Source: Clostridiales bacterium (lineage in GTDB: Bacteria; Bacillota; Clostridia; Christensenellales; Aristaeellaceae). From it: 64,000 bases of DNA. The stretch lies in the NCBI GenBank assembly GCA_015056365.1, contig SVGM01000007.1, forward strand, positions 1 to 64,000, read 5' to 3'. Positions 25,859-34,686 of the stretch are shown one piece after another. The notes below the pieces were generated by a model that worked only from the letters and a program-made list of their open reading frames with translations, searched no databases and was not told the DNA's origin. Within the stretch, counting starts at the first letter, position 1, and each line of letters starts with the position of its first letter. A program made the translations under genes and the position numbers.

Positions 25859-26641
25859 GTGAAAAAACAATGGAAGGCCAGCCTTGCCACCATGCGGCTG
25901 TGCCTGAAGGAACAAAGCTATTTCGGTTTCTTTAACCAGCTGGCCCAATACCTGCTCCGGGCCGGCGCGCTGGCAGCGCTGATCATGATCTGGCGCTCCC
26001 TGTTTCTGCAGGGCGTGGATCTGGAAGGCATGACGCTGAACCAGCTCTATGTCTACACCATCCTCTCCACCGTGCTGGCGCCCATGCTGAACATCTGGAC
26101 GCCGATATCCGGCTGGCTTCACGACGGCGCCCTGCTGGGGCTGTACCAGCGCCCGGCGGGGGTATTTTCCCAGCTGGCGGCCCACACCATCGGGGGCTGG
26201 GGCATGCGGCTGTTGTGCCTGTCCCTGCCGGTGACGGTGATCGCCCTTGTGTGCGGCGTAGATATGCGCCCCTCAGGGCCGTGGTTCTTTCTCTCCCTGC
26301 CGCTGACGGTGGCGCAGGGCTTTGCGGTGGACTTTCTCTTCGCCTGTCTGCTGATCCGCCTTCGCAATCTGGAGTGGTGTGTCCATTGCCTGCGGGAGGC
26401 GCTCACCGCCCTGTTTACCGGCTCGCTGATCCCCTTTGCAGCGCTGCCCTGGGGCCTGGGCGACTGGCTGCAGCTGTCGCCCCTGGGCACGCTGGCCGGC
26501 GCGCCCCTTGCGCTGTACACCGGTCTGGGCGATCCTGCCGTCCTGCTGCCGGCGCAGCTTCTCTGGAACCTGATCCTCTGGCCGCTGGCCATCTATGGCT
26601 TTGCGGCCTCCCGGGAAAGGATGGTGTCTTATGGCGGCTAA
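25859..26641 (+). CDS. ABC transporter permease 1 (COG4587-like)
   Basis: This 260-residue membrane protein has about six helices and starts at GTG 25859 behind CGGAGG. It resembles one of the two permeases of the uncharacterised/viologen-exporter ABC family: 'LVYVYTILSTVLAP'-like second segment, then 'LYQRPAGVFSQLAAHTIGGW'. It is followed, with an 11-base overlap, by the second permease and then the ATPase, which is the family's gene order. The export substrate is unknown; toxic cations or dyes are known for one member. Confidence 0.78.
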   Translation: MKKQWKASLATMRLCLKEQSYFGFFNQLAQYLLRAGALAALIMIWRSLFLQGVDLEGMTLNQLYVYTILSTVLAPMLNIWTPISGWLHDGALLGLYQRPAGVFSQLAAHTIGGWGMRLLCLSLPVTVIALVCGVDMRPSGPWFFLSLPLTVAQGFAVDFLFACLLIRLRNLEWCVHCLREALTALFTGSLIPFAALPWGLGDWLQLSPLGTLAGAPLALYTGLGDPAVLLPAQLLWNLILWPLAIYGFAASRERMVSYGG

Positions 26642-27503
26642 TCCTTTTCGGCAGACAGTTTCCCGAAACGTCCGCGACCTTTTCAGGCTGTGGGCGCTAT
26701 ACGCCCGGATGGATCTGAACTGGCTTTTGCAGGACCTATCCAGCGTCATCATCGTGGTCATATCAGAAACCTTACAAAACCTGTCCTCCATGGCGGGCGT
26801 GCTGCTTCTGGCCGTCCGTTTCGGCGGCGTGGGCGGGCTCAGTGCCGACGAGGTGCTGTTCATGCTGGGCTTTTATGAACTGGCCAGCGGCATCGGATGG
26901 GTGCTGTTTGGCAACTACAATGTTATCCACATCAGCCGCCGCATCGGCCGCGGACAGGTGGATCATATGCTGATCCAGCCCCGTCCCCTGTGGATGCAGC
27001 TGGCCACCGAAGGCTTCATGCCCGTCTCCGGCAGCTTTGGCATGCTCATCGGCGCAGCGCTCACCGGCGTCGCCGTCAGCCGCCTGCACCTTGCCCTTAC
27101 GCCGGTATGGTTCCTGCTGCTTGGCTACTATTTGCTCATTCATATGGCGCTCCAGCTGTCCCAGAGCCTGCTGTACGGCTCCATGGCCTTCTGGCGGCCC
27201 GTTGCCTGCGAGGAGATCTCCTCCATGATCATCGACCTGAACAACCAGCTGGGCAAATTCCCCCTCTTCGGGCTGCCTACCTGGCTCACTACCCTGCTTC
27301 ATACGGTGCTGCCCATCGGTCTGTTGGCCTATCTGCCTGCCGTAGCCCTGCTTCGGGAGCTGGGCAAGCCCGTCACCATCGCACTGCCACTGATCGTCGC
27401 CTGCGGCTTTGTCACCGCCGCGATCATTTGCTTTCAGAAAGGATTGAGACATTATGAAGAATACAGCTGCAACCGCTACAAAGAAATGGGACACCGTAAT
27501 TGA
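26631..27503 (+). CDS. ABC transporter permease 2 (COG3694-like)
   Basis: This 290-residue protein has about six membrane helices and a family-like sequence 'GRGQVDHMLIQPRPLWMQL', where the 'lliqPrs' phrase is typical of COG3694/ABC2_membrane_6 permeases. The start at 26631 overlaps the previous stop by 11 bases. Its last 50 bases overlap the ATPase gene in another frame; the C-terminus past 'ICFQKGLRHYE' is therefore constrained by both frames. It should pair with permease 1 as a heterodimer. Confidence 0.75.
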   Translation: MAANPFRQTVSRNVRDLFRLWALYARMDLNWLLQDLSSVIIVVISETLQNLSSMAGVLLLAVRFGGVGGLSADEVLFMLGFYELASGIGWVLFGNYNVIHISRRIGRGQVDHMLIQPRPLWMQLATEGFMPVSGSFGMLIGAALTGVAVSRLHLALTPVWFLLLGYYLLIHMALQLSQSLLYGSMAFWRPVACEEISSMIIDLNNQLGKFPLFGLPTWLTTLLHTVLPIGLLAYLPAVALLRELGKPVTIALPLIVACGFVTAAIICFQKGLRHYEEYSCNRYKEMGHRN

Positions 27504-28449
27504 GCTTTCCGGTGTGACCAAGTATTTCGACCAAAAGCGCCCCGTGGGACTGCTCAAGCGGGAGAAGCACCGCGTCCACGCGCTCAGCGACGTATCCTTC
27601 ACCCTGCAAAAGGGCGAGTTCGCCGCCTACGCAGGTCCCAACGGTGCCGGCAAATCCACCACCTTCAAGCTGCTCAGCGGCATGCTGCGCCCTCAGGAAG
27701 GCAGCGTGCGCCTTTTCGGCATGGATCCCAGCCAGCACCGCATTCCGGTGATGCGTCGCACCGGTGTGCTTTTCGGCAACCGTAGCGAGCTGTGGTGGGA
27801 TCATCCCGTGCGTGCCTCCTTCGAGTGGAAGAAGGCTGTCTGGGACATCGACGACGCCACCTACCTGCGCATCTGCGATGAAATGCGTGAGCTTCTGGGG
27901 ATCGGCGATTTCTGGAACAGCTTTGCCCGGGAACTGTCCCTTGGCCAGCGCATGCGCGCCAATCTGGCTCTTACGCTGCTCCATGACCCGGAGCTGGTTC
28001 TGCTGGACGAGCCCACCTTGGGCCTGGACGTGCTGGCCAAGCGGCAGATGATCGACTTCCTCAAGAAGATCAACCGCGAAAAGCAGGTCACGCTGCTGGT
28101 TACCTCTCACGACATGGACGATCTGACCGAGATGGCCAACCGCATCCTGCTGATCAACAGCGGCCGCCTCGCCTTTGACGGCGACTATCAGCAGCTCATC
28201 CAGATGGCAGGCGACAACCGGATCATCAAGCTCAGGCTTCGCGGCGATGCGCCAGCCCTTGCAGGCGCATCCTATCTGGGGGAGGAAGACGGTAAGCATC
28301 TCTACCGCTACGATGCCAGCACCACCTCCGCCCAGCAGATCTTTGGCGCCATCTCCGGCGTTGAACATGTCCAGGATGTGGAGCTGGTTCACGAAGCCAT
28401 CGAGCAGGTCATTGCCCGGCTGTATCAGGCCTGGCGAAAGGAAGCCTGA
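27454..28449 (+). CDS. ABC transporter ATPase (COG4586-like)
   Basis: This 331-residue protein drives the exporter. It shows 'VTKYFDQKRPVGLLKREKH' at the N-terminus (a COG4586 trait), Walker A GPNGAGKST near 63-71, signature ELSLGQRMR near 158, Walker B LVLLDEPTLGLD near 180 and a switch His in 'LLVTSHDMDDL'. A C-terminal 80-residue extension follows the ATPase core. It starts inside the end of permease 2, so translation is probably coupled. Confidence 0.88.
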   Translation: MKNTAATATKKWDTVIELSGVTKYFDQKRPVGLLKREKHRVHALSDVSFTLQKGEFAAYAGPNGAGKSTTFKLLSGMLRPQEGSVRLFGMDPSQHRIPVMRRTGVLFGNRSELWWDHPVRASFEWKKAVWDIDDATYLRICDEMRELLGIGDFWNSFARELSLGQRMRANLALTLLHDPELVLLDEPTLGLDVLAKRQMIDFLKKINREKQVTLLVTSHDMDDLTEMANRILLINSGRLAFDGDYQQLIQMAGDNRIIKLRLRGDAPALAGASYLGEEDGKHLYRYDASTTSAQQIFGAISGVEHVQDVELVHEAIEQVIARLYQAWRKEA

Positions 28450-28503
28450 GCAGTTGCGCGGCTGACAAGCAGCACAATCAACCTGAATACAGGAGAAAAA
28501 AGC

Positions 28504-29034
28504 ATGAGCAAAATCAGACTGATCAAAGTCTCTGCCGAGTACGCGGAGAAGATCATGGAGTACAGATCCGAATTCCCCGCCGCCCGGGAGCGGGTGACCT
28601 ATGACCCCGACCGGATCCCGGGGCTGGACTGTCTTGAAGACTACGGCCATGTATCCGATTGGCTGCGGTTTTGCCAATCCATGTCAGGCAAGATCACCTG
28701 GTATATGTCCGTTCGTGAAGGCGACGGAAAGATCGTCGGCTTTCTTGTTCTCCGTCACCGGCTGGAATACGATGACGACGACCCGGCGTTCGCCTCGCAC
28801 ATCGGCTATTCCGTTTGCCCCAGCGAACGGGGCAAGGGCTACGCAAAGGAGCAGCTCCGGCTGGGCCTTAAGGAGGCAAAAGCCCTCGGGCTGGATCAGG
28901 TACGCATTGTCTGCCGGGACAGCAACATCGGCAGCAAAAAAACCATCCTTGCCAACGGCGGTGTGTATGTAGACACGATCCACGGCGAGGAATCCGGCAT
29001 GGATATCGAGCGGTACGACATCCGGCTGTCCTGA
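28504..29034 (+). CDS. GNAT family N-acetyltransferase
   Basis: This 176-residue protein has a GNAT fold: 'RLIKVSAEYAEKIMEYRSEF' at the N-terminus, then 'GKIVGFLVLRHRLE' (beta4) and the acetyl-CoA loop 'SVCPSERGKGYAKEQLRLGL' (Q/R-x-x-G-x-G/A type). The family with 'GLDCLEDYGHVSDWL' is often annotated as a putative acyltransferase of unknown substrate. It lies 54 bases after the ABC ATPase and before a strong terminator, so it is likely the last gene of that operon and may modify the exported toxin. Confidence 0.82.
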   Translation: MSKIRLIKVSAEYAEKIMEYRSEFPAARERVTYDPDRIPGLDCLEDYGHVSDWLRFCQSMSGKITWYMSVREGDGKIVGFLVLRHRLEYDDDDPAFASHIGYSVCPSERGKGYAKEQLRLGLKEAKALGLDQVRIVCRDSNIGSKKTILANGGVYVDTIHGEESGMDIERYDIRLS

Positions 29035-29101
29035 GGACGTCCGGCAGCGTCAGGCGACCTGCCGTTCCGCAGGCACCGGTCTGCCGGACAGCCCGAAAGC
29101 C

Positions 29102-29135
29102 AAAACGCCAGGGTGCTTTCGCACCTTGGCGTTTT
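29102..29135. terminator. Bidirectional terminator
   Basis: A 15-bp stem with one G-U pair (29102-29116 with 29121-29135, AAAACGCCAG arms) separates the GNAT gene from the converging signal peptidase gene. The outer arm sequence is the same as in the terminator at 20552-20585. Confidence 0.88.
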
Positions 29136-29192
29136 CTTCGTATGACCGCCGCTTTCATCCTGCGGCTTCCTTTCTCTCCGTCTCAGTCCCCT

Positions 29193-29735
29193 TTACCGGA
29201 TTACCCGTATGCTGTCAAACGGATACATCACGAAACGTACCCTGCCCAGGATCATCTCCCGGTCAATGGCCGCAGGGTAGCCGTAGCCGTAATAATTCCT
29301 GCTGTCGTGGCTGTTGTCCCGGTTATCGCCCATGACAAAATACTCTCCCTCCCCCAGCGCAAAGGGCGCCATATCAAAGCCGTCGTCATTGCGCCACGGG
29401 GTCAGGTAAGGCTCGTCCATGATTTCACCGTTGACCAGCACCACATTGTCTGCCACCTCCACCGTATCCCCCGGCAGGGCCACCACCCGCTTAACAAACT
29501 TTTCCGTCCGTCCCGGGTAGCGGCACACCACCACGTCGCCCCGCCCGGGATCACCCAGCAGGTAATCCAGCTTGCTTACATACATCACTTCTGTGTTTTT
29601 CAGGGTATCGCTCATGCTTTCGCCCTTCACAGCCACTGGCTGAAAAATCAAATACTGGACCATCTGTGCCACCACCAGCGCCAGCGTCAGCTGCCATACC
29701 CAGCTGAGGATCTCCCTCAACACTTTCTTTTTCAT
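29193..29735 (-). CDS. lepB: Signal peptidase I
   Basis: This 180-residue protein cleaves signal peptides of exported proteins at the membrane surface. It has one N-terminal membrane helix (about 10-30), the catalytic Ser in 'VKGESMSDTL' near 40, the catalytic Lys in 'KFVKRVVALPGD' near 80, and the family box 'YFVMGDNRDNSHDSR'. The ATG at 29735 follows ACGGAGGGAT; an in-frame extension to 29912 has no site. It follows the class A PBP gene with a terminator between, so it probably has its own promoter. Confidence 0.93.
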   Translation of the reverse strand: MKKKVLREILSWVWQLTLALVVAQMVQYLIFQPVAVKGESMSDTLKNTEVMYVSKLDYLLGDPGRGDVVVCRYPGRTEKFVKRVVALPGDTVEVADNVVLVNGEIMDEPYLTPWRNDDGFDMAPFALGEGEYFVMGDNRDNSHDSRNYYGYGYPAAIDREMILGRVRFVMYPFDSIRVIR

Positions 29736-29862
29736 CGTTGATCCCTCCGTTTCAGGATGGTTCATCTTTCGCTGCGAAACCTTTGCGACCCTGTCTCCCA
29801 ATGTAAAGATACTGTAACCGCGCCGTAAACAACCCCTCCGCCGCAGCACGTCCCTGCATTGA

Positions 29863-29897
29863 AAAATCCAAGGCTGCTGCTCCGCGCCTTGGATTTT
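29863..29897 (-). terminator. Terminator of the PBP gene
   Basis: AAAATCCAAGG (29863-29873) pairs with CCTTGGATTTT (29887-29897) around a 13-base loop. On the minus strand the stem is followed by a T-run, about 30 bases past the PBP stop. Confidence 0.75.
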
Positions 29898-29927
29898 CTT
29901 CTCTTCTGCCATGGGCGACCGCCCTCT

Positions 29928-32837
29928 TCAGTCCGTCCAGAAGATGGACGACTGATTTTCCGTCATGCTCTCCACCGCGTCGTTATCATCGTCGTCCCTG
30001 CCGCCGGTGAAGAAATCCCGCAGATCATCCCACAGGGTGCGCCGGGCGCTCTGGTTGGCCTGAGCCACCTGCACTGCCTGCACGCCCTCCAGCAGAATGC
30101 CGTTGTTGAGCAGCTCCGCATGCACGGGGATTACCCGGTAGGTATAGACAATACCGGGCTTGGCGGTGGTGTCGGTGTAGTACAGGGTCTCGCCGGGGGT
30201 TCCGTAGAGCTCCGTGAGCACAAAGCTCTCGCCGTAGGTATCCCGCTGGATCCGGTAGATAGCTTCATCCGCCGGCTGAATGATCAATAGCGGCTGGCCT
30301 GTATCGCTGTGCCCCACCACAAACCGGTTGGGCGAGCGCGGCGGCGTCCACACGTCGCTTTTCTTGGTGGGGTGGTTGTCCTCGGTGAAAAACTCCGTAT
30401 AGCGGTATTTCTGCGGCGTCAGATCCCCTGCCAGCATGGGCTCGCCCCGCCATTTGATGGCTTGGCGGTCGATCTCCAGCGAAATGATCCCGTTGGGACG
30501 GGTAAACTGCGGCTTATCCCGGTTCTGGTACAGGGCGCGGAAATAATCTCTGGCCATGGCGGCTGTGTTGTCGCCGCCGCTGATCCAGCCCTGCAGCCGG
30601 TGGTTTGCGTCCGGCTCGTCAAATCCCATCCAGAAGGCGCAGGCGATCTCGCTGTTATAGCAGGCCATCCAGATATCCCGATTGCCGCCTCCGGTCATGT
30701 TGACGGTGCCGGTCTTGCCCGCCACTGGCGTACCAGCCCCGGACAGCTTTGCGCCGGTGCCGCTGGAGGTAACGGATTGCATCAGGCTGGTCATCAGGTA
30801 GGCAGAGGTGGCCTTGAGCACCTGTTCTCCACTCACGCGGTGCTGATAAAGGATCTGTCCCTCCGGTCCCACGATGCGCCTGATGAAATGGGGCTGGTAA
30901 TAACTGCCGCCGTTGCCGAAGGGCACATACGCCGCCGCCAGCTGTACTGGCGATACGCCGTAGGTCATCGCGCCCAACGCCAGCGCCAGGTTGCTGTCCC
31001 GCGGATCCAGCGGAATCCCCACCTTCTGCAGGTACGCCCGCCCTGCCTCCACGCCGATCTGGTCAAGCAGCGCCACCGTGGACACGTTCAGGCTGTTTTG
31101 CAGCGCAGTGCGCATGCTCACATTGCCATAGTAGGTATAGCTGGCGTTGCGAGGCTTGTAGCCGTTAAAGTTCGTAGGTTCGTCCTTGAGCACGCTGGCG
31201 GTCATGTAGCCGAACTGGTCGATGGCGGGTGCATAAGCCACCAGCGGCTTGAGAGCAGAGCCCGGCTGGCGGCGCAGGTCGGTGGCACGGTTAAAGCCGC
31301 GGCGCACCTCGTAGCTGCGCCCCCCTACGATAGCCAGCACCTCCCCGGTGCGCACGTCCACGCAGGCCGCCGCCCCCTGCACCGGGGTACCGTCGCTGGC
31401 GTCTGCCGGGAACACATCAGAGGCAAAGCGCGCATCCAGTGCGTCCTGATGGGTTCGACTCAGGGTGGTTTCGATGGTGAAGCCGCCGGTGAGCACCTCA
31501 TCGCTGGTCATGCCCAGAATGCGCTCCGCCTCGTCCAGCACCGCATCCACAAACCAGCCGTAGCTGAGCTCCTGGGCAGGCTGCTCCGCCAGCACCAACG
31601 GCTGCGCTGTAGCGGTCTCGTATTCCTCCTTAGTGATCATTCCCTCCTGCAGCATGGTGGAGAGAATATACCCCCGGCGGGAGCGGTTGTTTTCCTCGTT
31701 CACATGGGGCGCATAGTAGGTGGGCGCTTTGATGGACGCCGCCAGAGCGGCTGCCTGGGTCAGCGTCAGATCCTGCGCGTCCACGCCGAAGTAGGTCTGG
31801 GCTGCAGCCTGAATGCCGTAGGCGCCGTTACCAAAATAGATATAGTTCAGGTACATGGCAAGGATCTCGTCCTTGCTCATCCGTGCCTCCAGTTGCAGCG
31901 CCAGCACCGCCTCCTCGGCCTTTCGGGCGATGGTCTTCTGCGTGCTCAGGTGGCTCTGACGGATCAGCTGCATGGTGATGGTGCTGGCGCCCTGAGCGTA
32001 GCCGCCCTCGCGGATGTTGGCCGCCAGCGCGCCGAAAATGCGCACCACGTCCACGCCCCGATGCTGATAAAACCGCAGATCCTCCGCCGCGATAAACACA
32101 TTGCGGATCTGCTGAGGAATCTCGTCAAAGGGGATCACCACCCGGTGCTGGGAACCGCGAATGGTGGTCATCAATTCGCCGTTGTTGTCATACATCCGCC
32201 CGGTCTGGGGCGCGGCGGTGATCCTGGCGATGTCCAGCCGCTGCCAGTTGGGCACGTCCAGCACATAAAACCCTACGGCAGCGCCTACGGCAAACAGCCC
32301 CAGCATCGCTGCGGCAAAACGTCGGAAGGGTCTGTGCTTATGCGGCAGCCCTGCGCCCCGGAGGGCCGGCGTGCCCAGCTTTTTCCCCTGCCGCTTACGC
32401 AAACGGGACAGCCTGCCTGCCATGCGCCTGCTGATATCCGGTTTGCGCCGCCTTGCTTCCCCGATGGCCGCACGCAGTTGCTGCTTTTCCTCATGCTTCT
32501 GCGCTTTTTCCAGCGTTCGTTCCTCCCGGCGGCGGGCACGCTTTTCCCGGCGCATCCTGCGGCGAACGCTTCGGGAAGACGCTGCCGGTTGCGCCTCCGT
32601 GCCGCCCGTCTCTGGCGGTTCCTCCCCGGCGCTTTCGCTGCCTGTTTCCTGCGCAGGCGAGTCATTTTTCGGCAAACGATCGTCCGTATGGGCGGTTCTA
32701 TCTTCTGCTTCTGCTCCCCCGGGCGGCTCAGGGGGCTGACTGACGCGCTCCTGCTCAGGGGTGTCCCCTGCCAGGGCATGCCGTTGATCGTGTTCAGTCT
32801 TGCGGCTGTTTTTTGTTGTATGCTTTGCCTTTTTCAT
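29928..32837 (-). CDS. Class A penicillin-binding protein (PBP1a-like)
   Basis: This 969-residue enzyme both polymerises glycan strands and cross-links peptides in the cell wall. A long charged cytoplasmic head (1-170, with R/K/E-rich 'RRRMRREKRARRREE') precedes a membrane helix near 178-195. The GT51 domain has 'EDLRFYQHRGVD' and 'GASTITMQLIRQ'. The transpeptidase domain has S-x-x-K in 'RQPGSALKPL', S-x-N in 'LQNSLNVS' and KTG in 'VAGKTGTVN'. The C-terminal 150 residues form a fibronectin-like tail ending in an acidic stretch. It starts behind GGAGGGATGA, divergent from the FtsH-like gene. Confidence 0.93.
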   Translation of the reverse strand: MKKAKHTTKNSRKTEHDQRHALAGDTPEQERVSQPPEPPGGAEAEDRTAHTDDRLPKNDSPAQETGSESAGEEPPETGGTEAQPAASSRSVRRRMRREKRARRREERTLEKAQKHEEKQQLRAAIGEARRRKPDISRRMAGRLSRLRKRQGKKLGTPALRGAGLPHKHRPFRRFAAAMLGLFAVGAAVGFYVLDVPNWQRLDIARITAAPQTGRMYDNNGELMTTIRGSQHRVVIPFDEIPQQIRNVFIAAEDLRFYQHRGVDVVRIFGALAANIREGGYAQGASTITMQLIRQSHLSTQKTIARKAEEAVLALQLEARMSKDEILAMYLNYIYFGNGAYGIQAAAQTYFGVDAQDLTLTQAAALAASIKAPTYYAPHVNEENNRSRRGYILSTMLQEGMITKEEYETATAQPLVLAEQPAQELSYGWFVDAVLDEAERILGMTSDEVLTGGFTIETTLSRTHQDALDARFASDVFPADASDGTPVQGAAACVDVRTGEVLAIVGGRSYEVRRGFNRATDLRRQPGSALKPLVAYAPAIDQFGYMTASVLKDEPTNFNGYKPRNASYTYYGNVSMRTALQNSLNVSTVALLDQIGVEAGRAYLQKVGIPLDPRDSNLALALGAMTYGVSPVQLAAAYVPFGNGGSYYQPHFIRRIVGPEGQILYQHRVSGEQVLKATSAYLMTSLMQSVTSSGTGAKLSGAGTPVAGKTGTVNMTGGGNRDIWMACYNSEIACAFWMGFDEPDANHRLQGWISGGDNTAAMARDYFRALYQNRDKPQFTRPNGIISLEIDRQAIKWRGEPMLAGDLTPQKYRYTEFFTEDNHPTKKSDVWTPPRSPNRFVVGHSDTGQPLLIIQPADEAIYRIQRDTYGESFVLTELYGTPGETLYYTDTTAKPGIVYTYRVIPVHAELLNNGILLEGVQAVQVAQANQSARRTLWDDLRDFFTGGRDDDDNDAVESMTENQSSIFWTD

Positions 32838-32957
32838 CCGTCATCCCTCCATTAGGGCCGATGCGCATGCGCCGCTTTTTGATGCAGCGCTTCGCCTTTG
32901 ACTACTATGCGCATCTTTTGCCTGCAAAAACCGTGGAAACGCCAGCAATAAGTACCA

Positions 32958-32987
32958 TTTACACGCCATATATCCCTCCTGTATACT
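32958..32987 (+). promoter_or_regulatory. FtsH-like gene promoter
   Basis: TTTACA (32958-32963), an 18-base spacer and TATACT (32982-32987) give a good promoter about 30 bases before the ATG at 33017. This supports that start over earlier in-frame ATGs. Confidence 0.65.
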
Positions 32988-33016
32988 CGCGGTACATCCT
33001 GATGGAGGTGTACTGT

Positions 33017-34564
33017 ATGCCCCTTAGTACCAAACGCAGCCGGGCACTGCTGCCCGCAGGTTTTTTCGCGCTTGCGCTGCTGAGTCTGTTTTTGCTTCCC
33101 CAACGGCCTGAGGCTGCTGTCCCCGGCGCGGTCATCTACGGTGGGCTGATCATTGTGCTTTTGCTTTTCATGACGCTGATCGGCAGCCGGGAAAAGCAGC
33201 GGGAACGCAGCTTTTCCGATTCGATCCGCCCTGTGGCCGGGCAGGAGATCCCCTCGGTCCGTTTTACGGACGTGGCAGCCAACGAAGAGGCCATGGACAG
33301 CCTTCGGGATCTGGTGGATTTCATCCGCTGCCCCGAAAAGTTCAGCCGTATGGGCGCTCACATCCCCCGGGGCGTGCTGCTCCACGGCATGCCCGGCACC
33401 GGCAAAACCCTGATGGCCCGGGCGCTGGCAGGAGAAGCCGGCGTGCCGTTTTTCGCCGTCAACGGCGCCGATTTTGTGGAAATGTACGTAGGCGTAGGCG
33501 CAAGTCGGGTGCGCTCCCTCTTCGCCCGGGCGCGCAAAGCCGGAAACGCCGTCATTTTCTTCGACGAGATCGACGCCATTGGCAAAAAGCGCGACAACCG
33601 CAGCGACGAGCGGGAGCAGACCCTCAATGCGCTCCTATCCGAAATGAGCGGTTTTCACGAGCGGCAGGGCATCGTGGTGCTGGCTGCCACCAACCGCATC
33701 GATACCCTGGACGAGGCCTTGCTCCGCGCCGGACGCTTTGACCGCCAGATCGAAGTCCCCCTGCCCGGCCTTCGGGAGCGGGAGCAGATCCTGACGGTGC
33801 ACGCCCGTACAAAGCCCATGGACCCGAGCGTTTCCCTTTCGGAGATCGCCGCTCAGACCGCCCTGTTCTCCGGCGCCAAGCTGGAAGGCATGCTCAACGA
33901 AGCTGCTATTCTGGCGGTGAAGCGGGGCAGCGGCATGATCAGTCAGCAGGATATCCAGCGCGCCATGGACACCATGCTCTTTGGACAGGAACGCACCGTG
34001 ACCCATCACCTGCGTGAGAAGGAGCTCACCGCCGCCCACGAAGCAGCCCATGCCCTTGCCACCGCGCTGCTCCTGCCCGAAAGCTGCATCCGCAAGGTAT
34101 CCATTATCCCCACTGGCAAGGGCGCGGCTGGTTACAGCATGGCCATCCCTCCGGAGAAGCTGTTCTACCGCAAGCAGGAGCTGCTTCATCATATCGCCGT
34201 CGCCCTGGCCGGGCGGGAAGCGGAGATTATGCTGGTGGGCAGCGATCACGTTACCAACGGCGCAGCCAACGACATCGAGAAGGCCGCCATGCTGGCCCAG
34301 CGTATGGTCTGCGAATGGGGGATGCTCCCCGGCAGTGAGGACGTGTACCTGTTTTCGCAGCCTCAGAAGGACGCCGCAGCCCAAAGCTGGCTCAGCATGG
34401 GTCAGCAGCTGGCCGCCGGCCTTCTGCGCAGCCATCGCCGCACCTGGGAGCGGCTCACGCGGCTGTTGATGGAGCGGGAGACTCTCGGCGAAAGCGAGGT
34501 ACGCGCCTGCCTGGAGGAAGGAGAGCCCCTTCCCTCCCGCGGTCAGGCCCCCTGCGCCATGTAG
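33017..34564 (+). CDS. Compact FtsH-like AAA+ metalloprotease
   Basis: This 515-residue protein resembles FtsH but is shorter than the usual 600-650. Two membrane helices (about 11-28 and 36-56) are joined by only a short loop, so the periplasmic domain is missing. The AAA+ part has Walker A GMPGTGKT (124-131), Walker B 'VIFFDEIDAIG' and the second region of homology 'ATNRIDTLDEALLRAGRFDRQ'. The zinc site reads HEAAH (341-345) in place of HEAGH, still H-E-x-x-H, with a later Asp in 'GAANDIEKAA'. It is probably an active membrane protease with an altered role; a canonical FtsH may exist elsewhere. Confidence 0.85.
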   Translation: MPLSTKRSRALLPAGFFALALLSLFLLPQRPEAAVPGAVIYGGLIIVLLLFMTLIGSREKQRERSFSDSIRPVAGQEIPSVRFTDVAANEEAMDSLRDLVDFIRCPEKFSRMGAHIPRGVLLHGMPGTGKTLMARALAGEAGVPFFAVNGADFVEMYVGVGASRVRSLFARARKAGNAVIFFDEIDAIGKKRDNRSDEREQTLNALLSEMSGFHERQGIVVLAATNRIDTLDEALLRAGRFDRQIEVPLPGLREREQILTVHARTKPMDPSVSLSEIAAQTALFSGAKLEGMLNEAAILAVKRGSGMISQQDIQRAMDTMLFGQERTVTHHLREKELTAAHEAAHALATALLLPESCIRKVSIIPTGKGAAGYSMAIPPEKLFYRKQELLHHIAVALAGREAEIMLVGSDHVTNGAANDIEKAAMLAQRMVCEWGMLPGSEDVYLFSQPQKDAAAQSWLSMGQQLAAGLLRSHRRTWERLTRLLMERETLGESEVRACLEEGEPLPSRGQAPCAM

Positions 34565-34595
34565 GGAAAGGTCCGGATTTTTCCCATCCAATGCT

Positions 34596-34623
34596 TTGCA
34601 AACCCGGGGCAATCAGGTATAAT
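34596..34623 (+). promoter_or_regulatory. Solute-binding protein operon promoter
   Basis: TTGCAA (34596-34601), 16 bases and a perfect TATAAT (34618-34623) lie about 60 bases before the solute-binding protein start. Confidence 0.7.
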
Positions 34624-34686
34624 AATGGTATCCTTGGCTGTATTGTGCACCTGTGTGCCCCGCAGCCTCTCACTGGAGGCAGAGCT

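Noticed and set aside
30309-32855. 848-codon plus-strand frame
   Set aside because: It is antisense to the class A PBP gene, whose catalytic motifs are clear, and has no ribosome site or domain.
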